The notes beneath the pieces are model-generated. The model saw only the letters and a program-made list of their open reading frames with translations. It was not told where the DNA came from and ran no database searches. Source: Anisodus tanguticus (Eukaryota; Streptophyta; Magnoliopsida; Solanales; Solanaceae). From it: DNA of 64,000 bases. The stretch spans positions 14,045,001 through 14,109,000 of the forward strand of contig CM067552.1 of assembly GCA_034509755.1 (NCBI GenBank). Direction: 5' to 3'. Positions 21,572 to 32,792 of the stretch are shown piece by piece. A program made the position numbers and the translations under genes. Position 1 is the stretch's first letter; each line of letters opens with the position of its first letter.

Positions 21572-22603
21572 CAGATGGGCCTGTTGCTACTGCTGCTGGG
21601 CCTGCCGGTTGGTGGGGGCGGAGCCCAAAAGGCCTTGATGGAATTGGGCCTCTGATGTCGGGTAAGGGCATGCAGGCGAGGCCCAGTTCCCGGTATTGGG
21701 CCAATGAAGTTGTCCAGCCCACTGATAGTAGGCAGCAGGTGGTGGGCTTGTCGGCTACTGGTTCCGGTTGCCCTTTCCACGACCATTTTCTTAATTATTG
21801 TTACTGCGACCTCTGCCGCTACGCCCTCCGCCGCGGGACTGCTGCTGGTGGTGGTCTTGCGGAGGTGGCTGGGTGGAGGTGGCTGCAGTGGTGTCATGCC
21901 AACAGCTAATGCCTTGTGATTGTGCTCCTTGTTTAGCACGGTGGGTCTCTTCCAACAAAAGTTGCGAACGTGCTTTATTGAAGCTTGGTAGGGGGTCAGC
22001 CTGTTGAATCATCGTTGCAAGTGTATCATATTCACCTTTCGGTAAACCCGCAACTAGTTGAAGTACCATCTTGGTCTCTAAAACAGATGTCCCTACGTTG
22101 GAAAGTTGGTCGGTTATGAGTTTCAGTTGTTTACAGTATTTGGACATGTTAAAATTTTTGAGACGCGTATTGTTAAACTGCTCTTCCAAATACACGGTCC
22201 GAGTATTTTTATTATCCTGAAAAATTTCTTCTAACCGTACCCAAAGTTCACGTGCCGTAGCACCTGTTTTCATGATAGTACACAACAAGTCTTTAGAGAT
22301 GGTGTTGTAGATCCATTATTTGACGATGGTGTCAAGGTGACGCCAGGTCGAGTCTGCAACATCGGTTGGACGAGGAACAAAATCATCAATATGGTCGAGC
22401 ACATTGTACGCACATGCATGAATATAGAACATTTCTATCCACATGGAATATTGACAGTCTTATTGGTCAAGAATAATAGGGATAAAATTCTTGATGTTGG
22501 TAACGACGAATGCCGGATGAAAAGAAGACGATGAACGTTGATTGGGGTTGTCAAGTGTGCCAGTGGAAGAACTGGAATTGGTGGGGGAAGCAGGGCGAGA
22601 CAT
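21499..22603 (-). pseudogene. E3 gag with two stops
   Basis: The gag ATG is at 22601-22603 (MSRPASPTNSSSS). In-frame TAA codons follow within the first 100 codons, one before DCQYSMW and one before WIYNTISKDL. The open remainder from 22288 shows TARELWVRLEEIFQDN, LITDQLSNVGT and VLQLVAGLPKGEYDTL. The tail is rich in RG (SRGGGRSGRGRSNNN) and lacks a CCHC knuckle. Confidence 0.85.
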
Positions 22604-22696
22604 GGCGGAAAATTATTGCCTTCGGCCGAGAGGGAAAAAAAAGGTTTGGGGAGGTGTCGGCCGAGAGAGAAAAGAGAAGAGTAGAGATTAGAGTTT

Positions 22697-22710
22697 GGCT
22701 CTTGATACCA
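22697..22710 (-). other. E3 primer-binding site
   Basis: Element strand TGGTATCAAGAGCC, next to the 5' LTR; complementary to initiator tRNA-Met with one extra A. Confidence 0.9.
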
Positions 22711-22905
22711 TGTAAGATTGGAATAATTTCCCTTAGGGAATCCTTTCATTAATCACAATATATATAGTTGTACAGAAGTTGATTCATAATACAATAAGAA
22801 TCCTAACTTACCTTAAATGATTGATTCTTAATACAATAAGAATCCTAAGTTACCTTAAATATACATCTATCATAATTACAAATATACTGTGAATATTCAC
22901 TAATA
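22711..22905 (-). repeat. E3 5' LTR (195 bp)
   Basis: Closely similar to 18095-18300 but lacking one 11-bp unit around GAATATTC. It begins TATTAGTGAATATTC on the element strand and ends TCTTACA. Confidence 0.94.
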
Positions 22906-24052
22906 CTTATTTTATTCATAAAATCTATGTCCATTTTTTCCAAAATGGGAGGAAGGAGTATTTTGTTAAAATCAAAATGAGCCTATTTTGAATAAAATCA
23001 AAGCTCATTTTATTGAACTCCATCAGGAAAAATGTGCATCATTATGTGACCATTTAAGGTAAAGACATGATATTTCTACTTTTGGACACAACTGCCACTT
23101 TTAGCAATGAACCTCACCAGCGAGGGAAGGGCGGAGATGATGCATAAAGAAAATAAAAGAACAGAAACTGGAAAATACTCTTGAAACAAATCGATCAACT
23201 ACAAATACTTTATATTTTGCACTTTAGATCAATCAACACAATAAGCCCATACATGCGATTGCTCTTTGGGCTATAAAGGAGCAAACAAAATCTTTGCTCC
23301 CACTCCAGATGTATCGGAGATCGCCTCCCCCCCCCCCCCTCTTTCTCTTTGGACCATAATGAAGCAAACAAAACCATTTTCTCCCTAGGTTGCTTTTTCC
23401 TTTTATCATACTCTGATTTTTTCAAGTGTATGTACCTAACTTCATTCTTATTATACAATCAGGTAACTCGTACGATAAAGAAGCAAGCATAACCATTTTG
23501 AGCCAGTTTGGATGGGCTTAAAAGTCAAAAATCATTAGTTAGAAATTCTAACTTATGATTTTTGGCTTTTTTTTTTATTTTGACTTAAAAATATGTGCTT
23601 AAGAGAACTTTATTTTACCCAAAACTACAGAAGTGCTAAAAACTATTTTGGCTTAAAAGCACCTAAAATAAGCCCATCCAAACAGGCTCTTTATCTCACA
23701 TTAGAGATAGCTTCCTAATTTTCATATGCAGCAACTTTGCTCAAGCATACGCAGATAATTTACTCTTAATATACTCCTATTCTATTTACATGACCAGCTT
23801 CTTCTTTTTTTTTGTTTTGGGACTTCCCAAATTGTTTGACATTATTCTGTTATCGTACAACTTTGAATAATTCATTTTTTTATCAAGTAAAAATATTTTC
23901 ATTATATACATGGCCATAATAGCCAAATACAAGGGGTATACCAAAAGGTAAAGAATCTATAAAATGAAATGATTCTCTACAAAATCCACCTAATCGTCTA
24001 TACAAGAGGGAACTTTCTGTGTACACCAAAATTAAATAAGGGAACAGAGACT
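22906..24052 (-). other. PRFB1 large intron, between E3 and L1
   Basis: AT-rich intron sequence with no recognised gene. It includes a Tourist-like MITE at 23500-23689 (listed separately) and a run of C near 23326-23338. The small open frame at 23210-23458 has no domain. Confidence 0.5.
23500..23689. mobile_element. Tourist-like MITE (190 bp)
   Basis: The terminal inverted repeats are GAGCCAGTTTGGATGGGCTT at the left and GAGCCTGTTTGGATGGGCTT read inward from the right. TTT is duplicated at 23497-23499 and 23690-23692. Inverted ends of this type with a 3-bp target fit PIF/Harbinger-derived MITEs. No coding capacity. Confidence 0.85.
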
Positions 24053-24136
24053 ACTCCTCAAATAAGAGAAGCTCGACTCTACTCCTCAAATAAGAGAAGC
24101 TCGACTCTACTCCTCAAATAAGAGAAGCTCGACTCT
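24053..24136. repeat. Minisatellite, 28-bp unit x 3
   Basis: Three identical consecutive copies of a 28-bp unit beginning ACTCCTCAAATAAGAG and ending CTCGACTCT. The identity of the copies suggests recent expansion, or recent homogenisation. Confidence 0.95.
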
Positions 24137-24238
24137 ACTCCTTCAAAAGCTCTCCTATTTCTCTCTCCAAACAACCCACATTAAAGCAAGTCGGACCACG
24201 TTCTAAGCCTTTTGTCTTCTTCTCCGTCTCCCGCTCTT

Positions 24239-24899
24239 CTAGCTAAACATCAAGTCTTTGACAGTTCTTGGCATTACCCATGGGGTGTCAAACCACCTAA
24301 TCATATCCCACCACAACCTCATAGTCCACCTGCAGTGTAGAAGAAGATCCACGTCCTCGCACGCCTCCTTGCACATGTAACACCAACTAACACAGACAAC
24401 CTTCCTCTTTCTAAGATTTTTCGCTGTCAAAATCGTCCCTTTAGCAGCTAGCCAAGTGAAGAAACACACTTTCCTCTGCACCTTTGCGATCCATATTGCA
24501 TTACATCGAAAAACATGCTCCTCCCTAACCAAAAGTTTCTCATAGAAAAACTTCACAGAGAACACTACATTATTCCCTAGACCCCACTGCCAAACATCGG
24601 GTATATCAGTCAGATTGACTTGCCTGTGAAATAAGGCTAGCAATATGTGCAACTCAGCCACTTTACAATCGTGGAATTCCGCTCTACATCTCAAATCCCA
24701 AAAAGTCTCTCCACCTTATGTCCCCCTAATTTGATGAATTGCCAAGTCTCTTTGGCAAGAAATTCTATACAAACTCTGAAATTCATCTTTTCAAATTAAA
24801 TCCCCACACCATCTATGTCTCCAATACCTCTTCTCCCGTCTCCGACCTTGAATGAGATGTTTTCCCAAAATTCATCCAACCCATTCAAGATACTCCTCC
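24239..24899 (-). pseudogene. L1 zinc-binding reverse transcriptase C-terminal domain
   Basis: The open part, 24239-24694, shows VFSVKFFYEKL, IWIAKVQRKVCFFTWLAA, ILTAKNLRKRK and SWCYMCKEACEDVDLLL, the zf-RVT signature of plant L1 elements. Upstream to 24899, stop-laden sequence still recalls WCGD and a preceding L1 segment. No function remains. Confidence 0.85.
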
Positions 24900-24901
24900 A
24901 C

Positions 24902-26050
24902 TAAGGCTGGCCAACGGGGCGGGTCGGCCCGGTCCTGACCCGACACCGCCCTGACCCCTCCCGGTCGCGCCCCTACCCCGTTATAAAAAAAATTGATGGG
25001 ACCCGGCTTCATCCCGCCCGATCCCTCCCCTTTGCAAAAAATGGTCATTGCACAACAACTATTTTATATTTTGACCATTGTGCAACGACCATTTTTGGCC
25101 TCCCCCTACCCCCTTAATATTTATTTTTAACTCATAAGCTAATATATTTACACTTTAACCCAATTTCTCAACTATAAATACCTCATTTTCTCTTCATCTT
25201 TCTCACAAATCTTCCTACAATCTCTCAATCTATCTCTCTACAAGTCTACATTGTCTACTAAATATTAAATTTTATTTATTCATTTGTATAACTACATCAA
25301 AGTTCAAAAATTGGGAGTGAAGTCGGCAACTGGCTTGAGGATCATCCATCGAGCAAAGTTTCAATTTTCAACCTCGATTACACGTCGACGTAACGTCGAC
25401 GTTTGGTACATTCGTTCCTTCTTTAAATAATTATTGTTATTTTATTTTAATTAGCGCACTTAATTTCATTATCTTTAACTATTTATTAGCATAATTAAAA
25501 TGAAAGGATTAAGAGATATGTTTAAGGGTAAGGCTTCTTCTAGTAGGGATAACAAGGGCAGGGGTACTTCTAGTCATCCTATTCCTAGACAGGATGATTT
25601 GGTTGATTACACATATATAGGTGAAACTGATTTTTTTCCAGAAATACCATAAGATTTAGACGACGAGATGTTTTCTGCAACTCAACCAGACTTTAATTTA
25701 GAAGATAATCTAGATGACACACCCACTAATCTAGATGACACACCCACTAGTGCACCTCCAACTGGAATGCCTCATATTCCCCCTAGTATGAGACGAGGCC
25801 CAATAAAGGGAAAATTAAAATCAGATGCATGGATTTTTTTTATAGGGACGAAGAGAATCAAGTAGTTAGATGTCAGATTTGTAAAAATTATAAATTTAAA
25901 ATGGGAAAAGGTCAGGGTGGGACGGGAGGTTTATTGAGACACATTCATAACTTTCACAAAGCTAGGTGGGACCAATACATGACTGAAAAATTGGGTGCTC
26001 TTAATAAGCACTTCTTTTCCGTCGTTGGACAAATATATTTACTGCCACTT
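24902..26050 (+). mobile_element. hAT transposon 5' half (truncated)
   Basis: The left end TAAGGCTGGCCAACGGGGCG resembles termini of plant hAT elements, and GC-rich CCCGACC words follow. Inside is a transposase start with a BED zinc finger (25500-26056). Sequence recognisable as hAT ends near 26050, where L1 sequence resumes, so the catalytic core and right end are missing. No target duplication could be confirmed. Confidence 0.75.
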
Positions 26051-26056
26051 TGCTAG
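25500..26056 (+). pseudogene. hAT transposase N-terminus with BED zinc finger
   Basis: The ATG is at 25500-25502 (MKGLRDMFKGKASSS). An in-frame TAA stands at 25650-25652. A frame change at a T run near 25835 then leads to DEENQVVRCQICKNYKFKMG and GTGGLLRHIHNFHKARW, the C-C-H-H ligands of a BED finger, which in hAT transposases binds DNA. The dimerisation and catalytic regions are absent. Confidence 0.87.
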
Positions 26057-26188
26057 TCTCTTCTGAATCCTCTAAAGAACCAGATTCCAAACATACGAAC
26101 CTTGTTCGAAGCACCTAAAGGTACTCCAAGATAGGTAGTCAGAAGCGCCGTAACTCTACAATTCAAAACTTGGGCGAGCGATCCAATG
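26053..26188 (-). pseudogene. L1 reverse transcriptase thumb fragment
   Basis: The fragment encodes VNNIGSLAQVLNCRV and TYLGVPLGASNK, the typical L1 thumb. It continues directly from 26881 on the other side of the RTE insertion, as shown by the 15-bp duplication. It ends where hAT sequence begins. Confidence 0.85.
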
Positions 26189-26203
26189 TTGTTCACTTTC
26201 TCA

Positions 26204-26865
26204 ACAACATACCCAGTGTAATCCCACAAAGTGGGACCTGGGGAAGGTAGGATGTACACAAACCTTACATTTACTTTTGTGGGATAAAGAAGTTATTTCC
26301 AACAGAACCTCGGCTCATTGCTTCGATCTCATTGTTCCATTTTGTCTTGTTGAATCTGTACTTACTTCAAAGTGAAGTAAGGTGGAAGAATAGTAGTTCT
26401 TGGCATATATGGTAAGGGTTTTTCACCTCTCCATGCATATGAGCTTGTGTGAGCTTTAGATACGAGCAAGATATCAAGATACAAAGCAAATGAAGCAACT
26501 CATGGTAATACACATAAAAATAATAGGAATATATACGATACATAAATAATACTACTAAGAAAAGAAGAAGATGAGATGAAGAGGCTAGCCCCTACTTCTC
26601 CCACACAATGCGACAAAAACTCCACTACCTGCTAACCTTGTACCCTAATTCTCAACCTCAAAATCTTCCTATTTGGGTCATGTCCTCATCAATTGAAGTT
26701 GTGTCATGTCCTGTCTAACCACCTCCCCCCTCCCAGTTCTTCTTCAGTCTACCTCTACCTCTTATAACTCCTTCTACAGCCAATCCCTCACACCTCATTT
26801 TCACATGTCTGAACCATCTCGGTCTCGCTTCCCTCATCTTATCCTCTACGGAGGCCACTCCGACT
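26204..26865 (-). mobile_element. 5'-truncated RTE LINE inserted in L1 (662 bp)
   Basis: Flanked by a 15-bp target duplication with one mismatch (26189-26203 and 26866-26880; the first reads TTGTTCACTTTCTCA). On the minus strand it begins with the RTE reverse transcriptase C-terminus (GVASVEDKMREARPRWFRHV, RGRGRLKKNW), followed by a 3' UTR. It ends with a tail (TGAGCCGAGG ... GTGGGATTACACTGGG, then TTG) that plant RTE LINEs share with Solanaceae-type SINEs. Confidence 0.88.
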
Positions 26866-26880
26866 TTGTTCACTTCCTCA

Positions 26881-27720
26881 ACATGAATAATTTCACATTT
26901 TCTCCATTTAATCTTAAGACCTGACACCGCCTGAAACCAAGTAAGGACTTGGCCTATGTAATCCAGTTGAGCCTCATCTGTATCACAAAACACCAGAGTA
27001 TCATCTGCAAACAACAAATGAGACATCGAGACTGCCCCAACACCCTCAACCGTAGCATGAAGCCCATCAAGAATCCCCCTCAATACGTCTCTATCGATCA
27101 TCCTACTCAAAGCTTCCATAACTGGAATAAACAACATCGAAAATATAGGGTTTCATTGTCTCAAACCCCTCGAACTCCCAAAGAAACCACATGGATTACC
27201 ATTTACCAACACAGAAAATCTGAAGAGATGCAAAAGTAAAATCATTTCCTCCACTTTTCACCAAATCCCATTTGTAGCACAATGGAATCTAGGAACCTCG
27301 AGTTCACATGATCGTAGGTCTTTTCAAGATCACGCTTGCACAACACACCGGACACTCCTTGCTTTTCCCTGGAATCAACCACTTCTTTAGCCACCAACGT
27401 TGCATCCAAGATCTGTCTACCCTCCCCAATAGCATTCTACGAAGTGGAAACAATCTCGTTCAACACCTTAAGTCTACAAGCACCTTAGAAATGATGTTAT
27501 AAATGTTTCTCACTAGACTAATAGGTCTATAGTCCTTCATGCTCGTTGCTCCCTCCCATTTAAGAATGGTGACATTGAACAAGACATTCATACTTTTCTC
27601 GAATTCACCACTTTCATGAAACTCAACTATAGTATCCATCACATCAGTTTTGACAGTATTCCAGCAACGCTGAAAAAAAGCCAAAGAGAAACCAACGGAC
27701 CCGAGGCTATCACATAATTC
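26881..27720 (-). pseudogene. L1 reverse transcriptase, finger and palm fragments
   Basis: 27460-27684 encodes WEGATSMKDYRPISLV, a start of the L1 reverse transcriptase. 26881-27137 encodes ALSRMIDRD, the catalytic LLFADDTLVFCD, and VLTWFQAVSGLKI. A frame change lies between them. The downstream frame appears fused to RTE sequence only because of the nested insertion. Confidence 0.85.
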
Positions 27721-28181
27721 AAATTTATTAAATTATTCAACCTTTAGACTTTGAAGTAATGTTTTTCCCTATCAATACCTTTCAATCATTACTTCGATAT
27801 TTTTATTTCACTAGCACTAATATAATATATATGTCACATTACCATCTTAAACTCTCTACTTGATATAATACCATCATATAAAATGATAAAGAGGGAGTAA
27901 TATGCTACTTCTTAAATGGGCTTAAATGCTTATTCTAATACTGTCGGTGTCTTTGTGGAAATGCTATTAGGATCTAGAATTTATTCTTTGACTTCAGTTT
28001 TGGTTGAATTAATAATCCGATATGGAGAATTACCCTTTCCTTTTTTCACAACAAACTCATAGAACGAAATAAATCAACTCTTGGAATTTACGCTCAGAAG
28101 GTATCCACTTGGCAAATTGTTACTTAAATTTAGGAAAGAGAAAACTGTTATAGCATGCAGTAACAACAATGATAGCACAAG
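27721..28181 (-). other. PRFB1 large intron, AT-rich stretch
   Basis: No gene or defined element is recognised here. It is AT-rich and lies between the L1 remains and a SINE. Confidence 0.5.
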
Positions 28182-28197
28182 AGAAATAAGCTAGAGC

Positions 28198-28450
28198 GGT
28201 CCCAGGGGCACAGGCGAGTTGGTAAGTGGCAAGGTGATTGGGGTACAACCACTCCGACGTCACGGGTTTGAATCCGTGTGGTGACAGTCTTTGCTGAAAT
28301 ATTGCAAGGGATGTTGCTAGGTTCGTGTCCCGTTGGTCCTCTCCCTTGCAGGGCTACCGCTCGCGCATATCCCTCGATTTACATCCTACCTGGCCAAGGG
28401 GCCTCTAGTACAGGTGGGGGGTTTCGCCTTTGGGACTTTCCCCTTCACAA
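28198..28450 (+). mobile_element. tRNA-derived SINE (253 bp) with 16-bp target duplication
   Basis: The element is flanked by a perfect 16-bp duplication, AGAAATAAGCTAGAGC (28182-28197 and 28451-28466). A Pol III B box is visible as GGGTTTGAATCC near 28262-28273, and the 5' region GGCGAGTTGGTAAGTGG could hold the A box. Both boxes are typical of tRNA-derived SINEs, mobilised by LINE machinery. The perfect duplication suggests a fairly young insertion. Confidence 0.92.
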
Positions 28451-28681
28451 AGAAATAAGCTAGAGCTTGTTGGCTAACGTTGCTTCTAATAATAAGTAGC
28501 TCAAGGTAGCTCACTTGGTGCTATAATTAAGAATACAACAACCACAACAACTACGCCTCAATCCCAAACAAGTACACGTTGAGGTCGGCTATCTGAATCC
28601 TCACTAACCATGATTCTCCATTTAAATTCATCTCGTACAGTACTAGAAGTTGTCTGTATTTTCTTTTTTCCATACTTTTTA

Positions 28682-29164
28682 GGCTAAACACATCGATAAC
28701 CCCTTAAACTTGTCAGTAAATTTTACTTAGATAATCAAACAACTGTTTGTTCAAATTGAGCACATGAACACCTAATAAAATATTCCTATTAGACACTTTT
28801 GGATCATATTTTTGAAAGTTTTTGTGCGTGTTCTCAAAAGCCCATTACGCATATAAGTTAATCACATAAAATTTGTCTCTTCTTTTAAATGTACACATCA
28901 ACAATAATTAGAACAAACCTAAGGTTTTATGGCTTATTGAGGCTAATGCGTATAACTAAAGGAGGTGACATATTTTAAGTGGTTAACTTAACTACGTAAT
29001 GGGCGCTTGAGAACATAGGCAAAAGCTTTTCCAAAATATTGAGTTAGAAGTGTCTAATAGGAAAGACTTTATCATGCGTTCAACTATTCAATTGAAACAA
29101 GTCGTAGTTCGAGTGTCTAAATGAAATTTACTAGCGGTTTAAGGGGTTGTCGATGTATTTTGCC
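28682..29164. mobile_element. MULE-type MITE with long inverted repeats (483 bp)
   Basis: The inverted ends begin GGCTAAACACATCGATAACC (left) and GGCAAAATACATCGACAACC (right, read inward) and stay similar for roughly 180 bp. The flanks TACTTTTTA (28673-28681) and TATTTTTTA (29165-29173) form a 9-bp target duplication with one mismatch. Long inverted repeats with a 9-bp target point to Mutator-like elements. No transposase inside. Confidence 0.88.
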
Positions 29165-29449
29165 TATTTTTTAATAGCATAAAAATATACGAAAGAGCTA
29201 AAACACCCCTAGAAAGCATAGGACCTAAAGTAGACATGTTAACATGACTAAAGTATATTCCATATTAATGGTATCACCTATATAGATCTTTTTCTTCAAT
29301 TGTGCCTTATATTTTGCTAAGCCTACATGGATTACAAGAGATTGTAGGTCTTCGAGACAAGTCCTTCTCATGTGATTTTAGGTCTATCTTGTGCCCTTCT
29401 AACACCTTTATTAACCATAGTTTCGCAGTTTTAGATCACTGTATCGAAA

Positions 29450-32358
29450 TGTAACTACCTGTTAGGTCATTTTGATCTTTTGGACACTTTTTCCCAAAAA
29501 TATCCTTCTCATAGATTTAAAATGGTATTCTTGACTTGCAAGAATGGATGACACGACTACCGAAGTAATCGGGTGAGTATCGGAGAAGAAAATCTAAATT
29601 TAGAAATTCTTAAGTTAAAGAAATGAAAAGGTTTGACCGAATTCAACATCAAAGTTTCGTCAGTTCCGTCCAAAACGTGATTTATGACTTAGTTGGCTGG
29701 GATGGATTCCTAGGGGTTCGGGAGTGTCTTGTATCCTTGGTTGGGAAACTAGTTAAAGTTTTGAATTTGAGTTAACCATGGTCAACATTGGGTCAACATG
29801 AGTTAGTGATTTGAAAGTTCGAACATGTTCGTATGATGATTTTGGACTTGTGTGCGAATTTCGGTTTAATGTTGATGAGTTTCGAATGGGTTTTGAGCGT
29901 GTTGGATGCTTTGACACTATTTTAAGCATAAAAGTGTAAATACTCAAAGGTTCGTTTTTTGTTCTAGAGATCAAAATTCTTCCGATACTTTTGGAAATTT
30001 GAGAATGATTTATAAGACTAATCTGGAATGTTTGGTCTGGTTTCGATAAGTCGCACTCGAACTTTTATCACAAAATATAAAATAAAATTTCATCAAGCTA
30101 AAATGGTATATGATTGAGCAAACGAGCTCGAAATTGAGTTTCGACTGAATGACTAGGTCTGCTCAGTGTTTCAGACAATTTAAAGCGAGGTTAAAGTTGT
30201 TTTTGCTAGAACTATTGATTCCCTAGCTAGATCTGCTGAGTGTTTTCTTATGACACCTATTTCGAAATTAGACTTTGTAACTTCATATTTTGAGTTCTAC
30301 AACTCGATTTGAGGTCATTTTGGTGGCTATCAACTCGTTTTGGCTCAGGGTAAGATTCTGACTCCTATTTTGATGATTACTCATGAATATTTCCATTATT
30401 TAGCGATTTAATCCATGGATTTGGTAGGGAAATTGGGGTTTTAAGTCCCAAAGTTAAGAATATGAAATTCTTCGATTTGGAAGTCGAATTGAAGTCAGAT
30501 TTGTCATTTTCAGAATTTAGACTAAGGGCTATGAGTAAACTGATTTTGGTGAGAAATTACAGTTTTGCCTTCTAGGACTCGGAATTGCCTTTTTGGGTGA
30601 CTTTTTGGGTTCGGAAGATTAGTATAGCATTATGAGTGTCTACGGACTCGTATGCTTATGTAGAATTCGTATTTTGAACAGAATGGAATTGTTCAAAAGT
30701 TTTAAGAAAGGGCAAGGCTTTGTTGTGATCTTCAGCCTTCAAATCAATCAAGTTGAGACCTTACTTGACTCTATTTAAAGCGTATGGTTGATAATTTAAC
30801 TAATGATAAGGGAAATGGGTAATAAGGGGGTCACATACTTGTGAGGTGACGAGCACTCATATTGGGTACCAGTGCCATGATTTGGGAAGTTGTGTAGTAT
30901 CAAATTGTTAATTTCCTTGTAAGAATGCCAAAGCATGTGGGCGTTAGATGATAGCTTAAGTTGATTGATGAGAATCGTGATGTGAGACATGAATTTCCTA
31001 CTTGATGTTTTTGTGATATATGCCTGTATTACTAGTTGATTATGTGTTCTCATCACTCTGAAATACTCATTTAAGTATGAAAGAGAACTAAGTTGAGCTT
31101 TTACTTTATAGCCTTGTTGCTTATTTTGTGTGCATATTATATTTTTTGAGACTGGTAACATTTTATTCACAGAAGCACTAAGGTAGTGCAAGCCTATTTT
31201 ACCGATTACAAGAGTCATAGAATATCTAGCAAAGATTTTGTATCTTCTACCTGACTTTCTTTCAACCAAAAATAAAGTAAGGGAACATAGTTCATCTAAC
31301 TTTCCAAAAAGGCTTGTGCTTACCTTTAAAAAATTTGTTGTTCCTTTCCATCCATATTGTCCACCATATGCAAGCAGGTATTAGACTCCACCAATATTTC
31401 TGCCTCACAATGCATTTCGTGTGCATATTATATTCATGCTTTCATATGGTGTTTCATGCATATTACACTTGAGGATACATATGTGGTGCCCGATGGGGGT
31501 TGGTTTCGGGCGGAGTGATGTGGATGATAGCCGAATAAGCTAAGTACATGTAATACGAGCCGAATTGGCTAAGTGTTGAGATTGAGAGCCTAAATGGCTG
31601 AGAACACGATGTGAAATGGTATCGGGTAGTGTATGAACCTTGCGAGTCCTCCATGGGTCACGTATTCCATATTACAGAGCGTGTGCATACCGATGATAGA
31701 AGGATTTTGCATTGTATTGCATTTGCATATCATATAATTCATTGATTCTTACTATTTGACTTAGATAAAAGATTGGTTGAAATGTAATTATCTCACTTGC
31801 TTGATTACTTAAATACTTGTTGAATTAGGTGAATTTCATACCTTTAACTTGTTGGATTGAAAGTATGTCTATGAACTAATAGTGGTTAAGTATGGAAGTA
31901 AGCGTTTGAAAGACCAACCCTCATCACCGTTTTAGTTTAGGATCGATCGACAATGTTGTTGTTGAGTACACGTTGATTTCCCGTACTCACTCTACACTTG
32001 CTGCACTTTTTTGTGTGCAAGAGTCTGTCCCTAGTAATAGCGGAGCACGAGGCTTCACCGATCGTTAAGGAGACATACTCGAGGGATTCAGGGTGAGTTG
32101 CTGGCTGATCCATGGCATCAGATTCCAGACTTGTACTTTCTATTCCAATAGTTCTTGTACTTGTGACATCAGGTTTTGGGGTTGTAATACTTATTTCCGC
32201 TTATTTACGACTATGAGACTTATTTTATGACTTTGAAAAGGCTTTCTTTATTTTTTTTCGCATAATATTCTTGTTTGAACTTGCTTAATCGGTTGTAGAT
32301 GGTTCGCTTACCGAGTGGGGGTAAGTGACTTCATGGCTTAGAAATTTGGATCGTCACA
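29450..32358 (+). repeat. Solo LTR of a Ty3/gypsy element (about 2.6 kb without its insertion)
   Basis: It begins TGTAACTACCTGTTAGGTC and ends GGATCGTCACA, with flanks CGAAA (29445-29449) and CAAAA (32359-32363) as a 5-bp duplication with one mismatch. It contains repeated phrases such as CCGAATTGGCTAAGTG and, near the end, CTTACCGAGTGGGG, which I know from Solanaceae gypsy LTRs. No internal region or second LTR exists beside it, so the rest was probably lost by recombination between LTRs. Confidence 0.8.
31144..31418 (-). mobile_element. 5'-truncated L1 insertion inside the solo LTR (275 bp)
   Basis: Flanked by a perfect 16-bp duplication GTGTGCATATTATATT (31128-31143 and 31419-31434). The minus strand encodes WTIWMERNNKFFKGK, a typical C-terminus of plant L1 proteins. 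The strand is supported by the T run at the left edge, the complement of an A tail. Confidence 0.9.
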
Positions 32359-32369
32359 CAAAAAAGGTC

Positions 32370-32775
32370 GATACAGGACATGGCCAAACAATCTAAGCAA
32401 CCTTATCTTATTTTATACTCAATATGTGCTACTTGCACCTTCTGGTGAACTCGTTTTTTAATCTTGTCTAATGTTGTATGACCACATTTCATCTTAGCAT
32501 CGTCATCTCTGTGACACTCATCTTACAGATGTGTTGGACTTTTACCGGCCCAACATTTATTCCAATATATTTTTATAGAACTTACCTTTCACTTTCATAG
32601 ATATCTATCTATCACATAACACCGTGGTAGCACTTCTCCGTTTCAACCATCCAATTTTAATTATGTGTGTAACATCTTTTTCCATCATTCTATTTTCCTA
32701 TAACGAGCCAACATATCTGATTTGTTTACACTCAGGCATCACAACCCTCTCACTCTCACCTCAACTTCACTCTTC
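32370..32775 (-). pseudogene. RTE-B reverse transcriptase C-terminal fragment
   Basis: With stops, the minus strand reads EKDVTHIIKIGWLKRRSA, KGKFYKN and KMSVTEMTMLR, as in the C-terminal region of RTE reverse transcriptases. It continues the reading of 33923 and above after removal of the nested RTE-A. Confidence 0.8.
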
Positions 32776-32792
32776 TTATGTTGACTAAATGC

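Larger units (their letters stand above)
18095..22905 (-). mobile_element. Ty1/copia (Ale-like) element E3, full length, 4811 bp
   Basis: Flanked by a perfect 5-bp duplication CTTAT (18090-18094 and 22906-22910). The LTRs are 18095-18300 and 22711-22905; on the element strand they start TATTA and end CTTACA, so the 5' terminus is TA rather than TG. The order is gag, protease, integrase, reverse transcriptase, RNase H. It sits inside the PRFB1 intron, in the same orientation as the gene. E4 and E5 are members of the same family. Its reverse transcriptase/RNase H frame is open for 541 codons, while gag and integrase carry stops. Confidence 0.96.
24239..27720 (-). mobile_element. L1-type LINE remains, interrupted by hAT and RTE sequences
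   Basis: On the minus strand, reverse transcriptase fragments (27684-26881 and 26188-26053) precede a zinc-binding reverse-transcriptase C-terminal domain (24899-24239). The order fits one L1 copy, but about 300 codons expected between thumb and C-terminus are absent where a hAT fragment lies (24902-26050). They may therefore be two L1 copies or one copy with a deletion. An RTE insertion at 26204-26865 splits the reverse transcriptase. Confidence 0.8.

Noticed and set aside
21446..22007. Several plus-strand frames opposite E3 gag
   Set aside because: Antisense to a low-complexity gag tail; composition explains the open frames.
24053..24136. CRISPR-like array
   Set aside because: The units are contiguous without spacers, and this is plant nuclear DNA.
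26715..27137. Chimeric L1-RTE reverse transcriptase gene
   Set aside because: The 15-bp duplication and the L1 thumb on the far side show a nested insertion; the joined frame is accidental.
28262..28273. tRNA gene suggested by a B box
   Set aside because: No cloverleaf can be formed, and the 16-bp target duplication identifies a SINE.
30796..31269. 157-codon minus-strand frame
   Set aside because: It spans the border of a solo LTR and a truncated L1 fragment, so it is not a gene.
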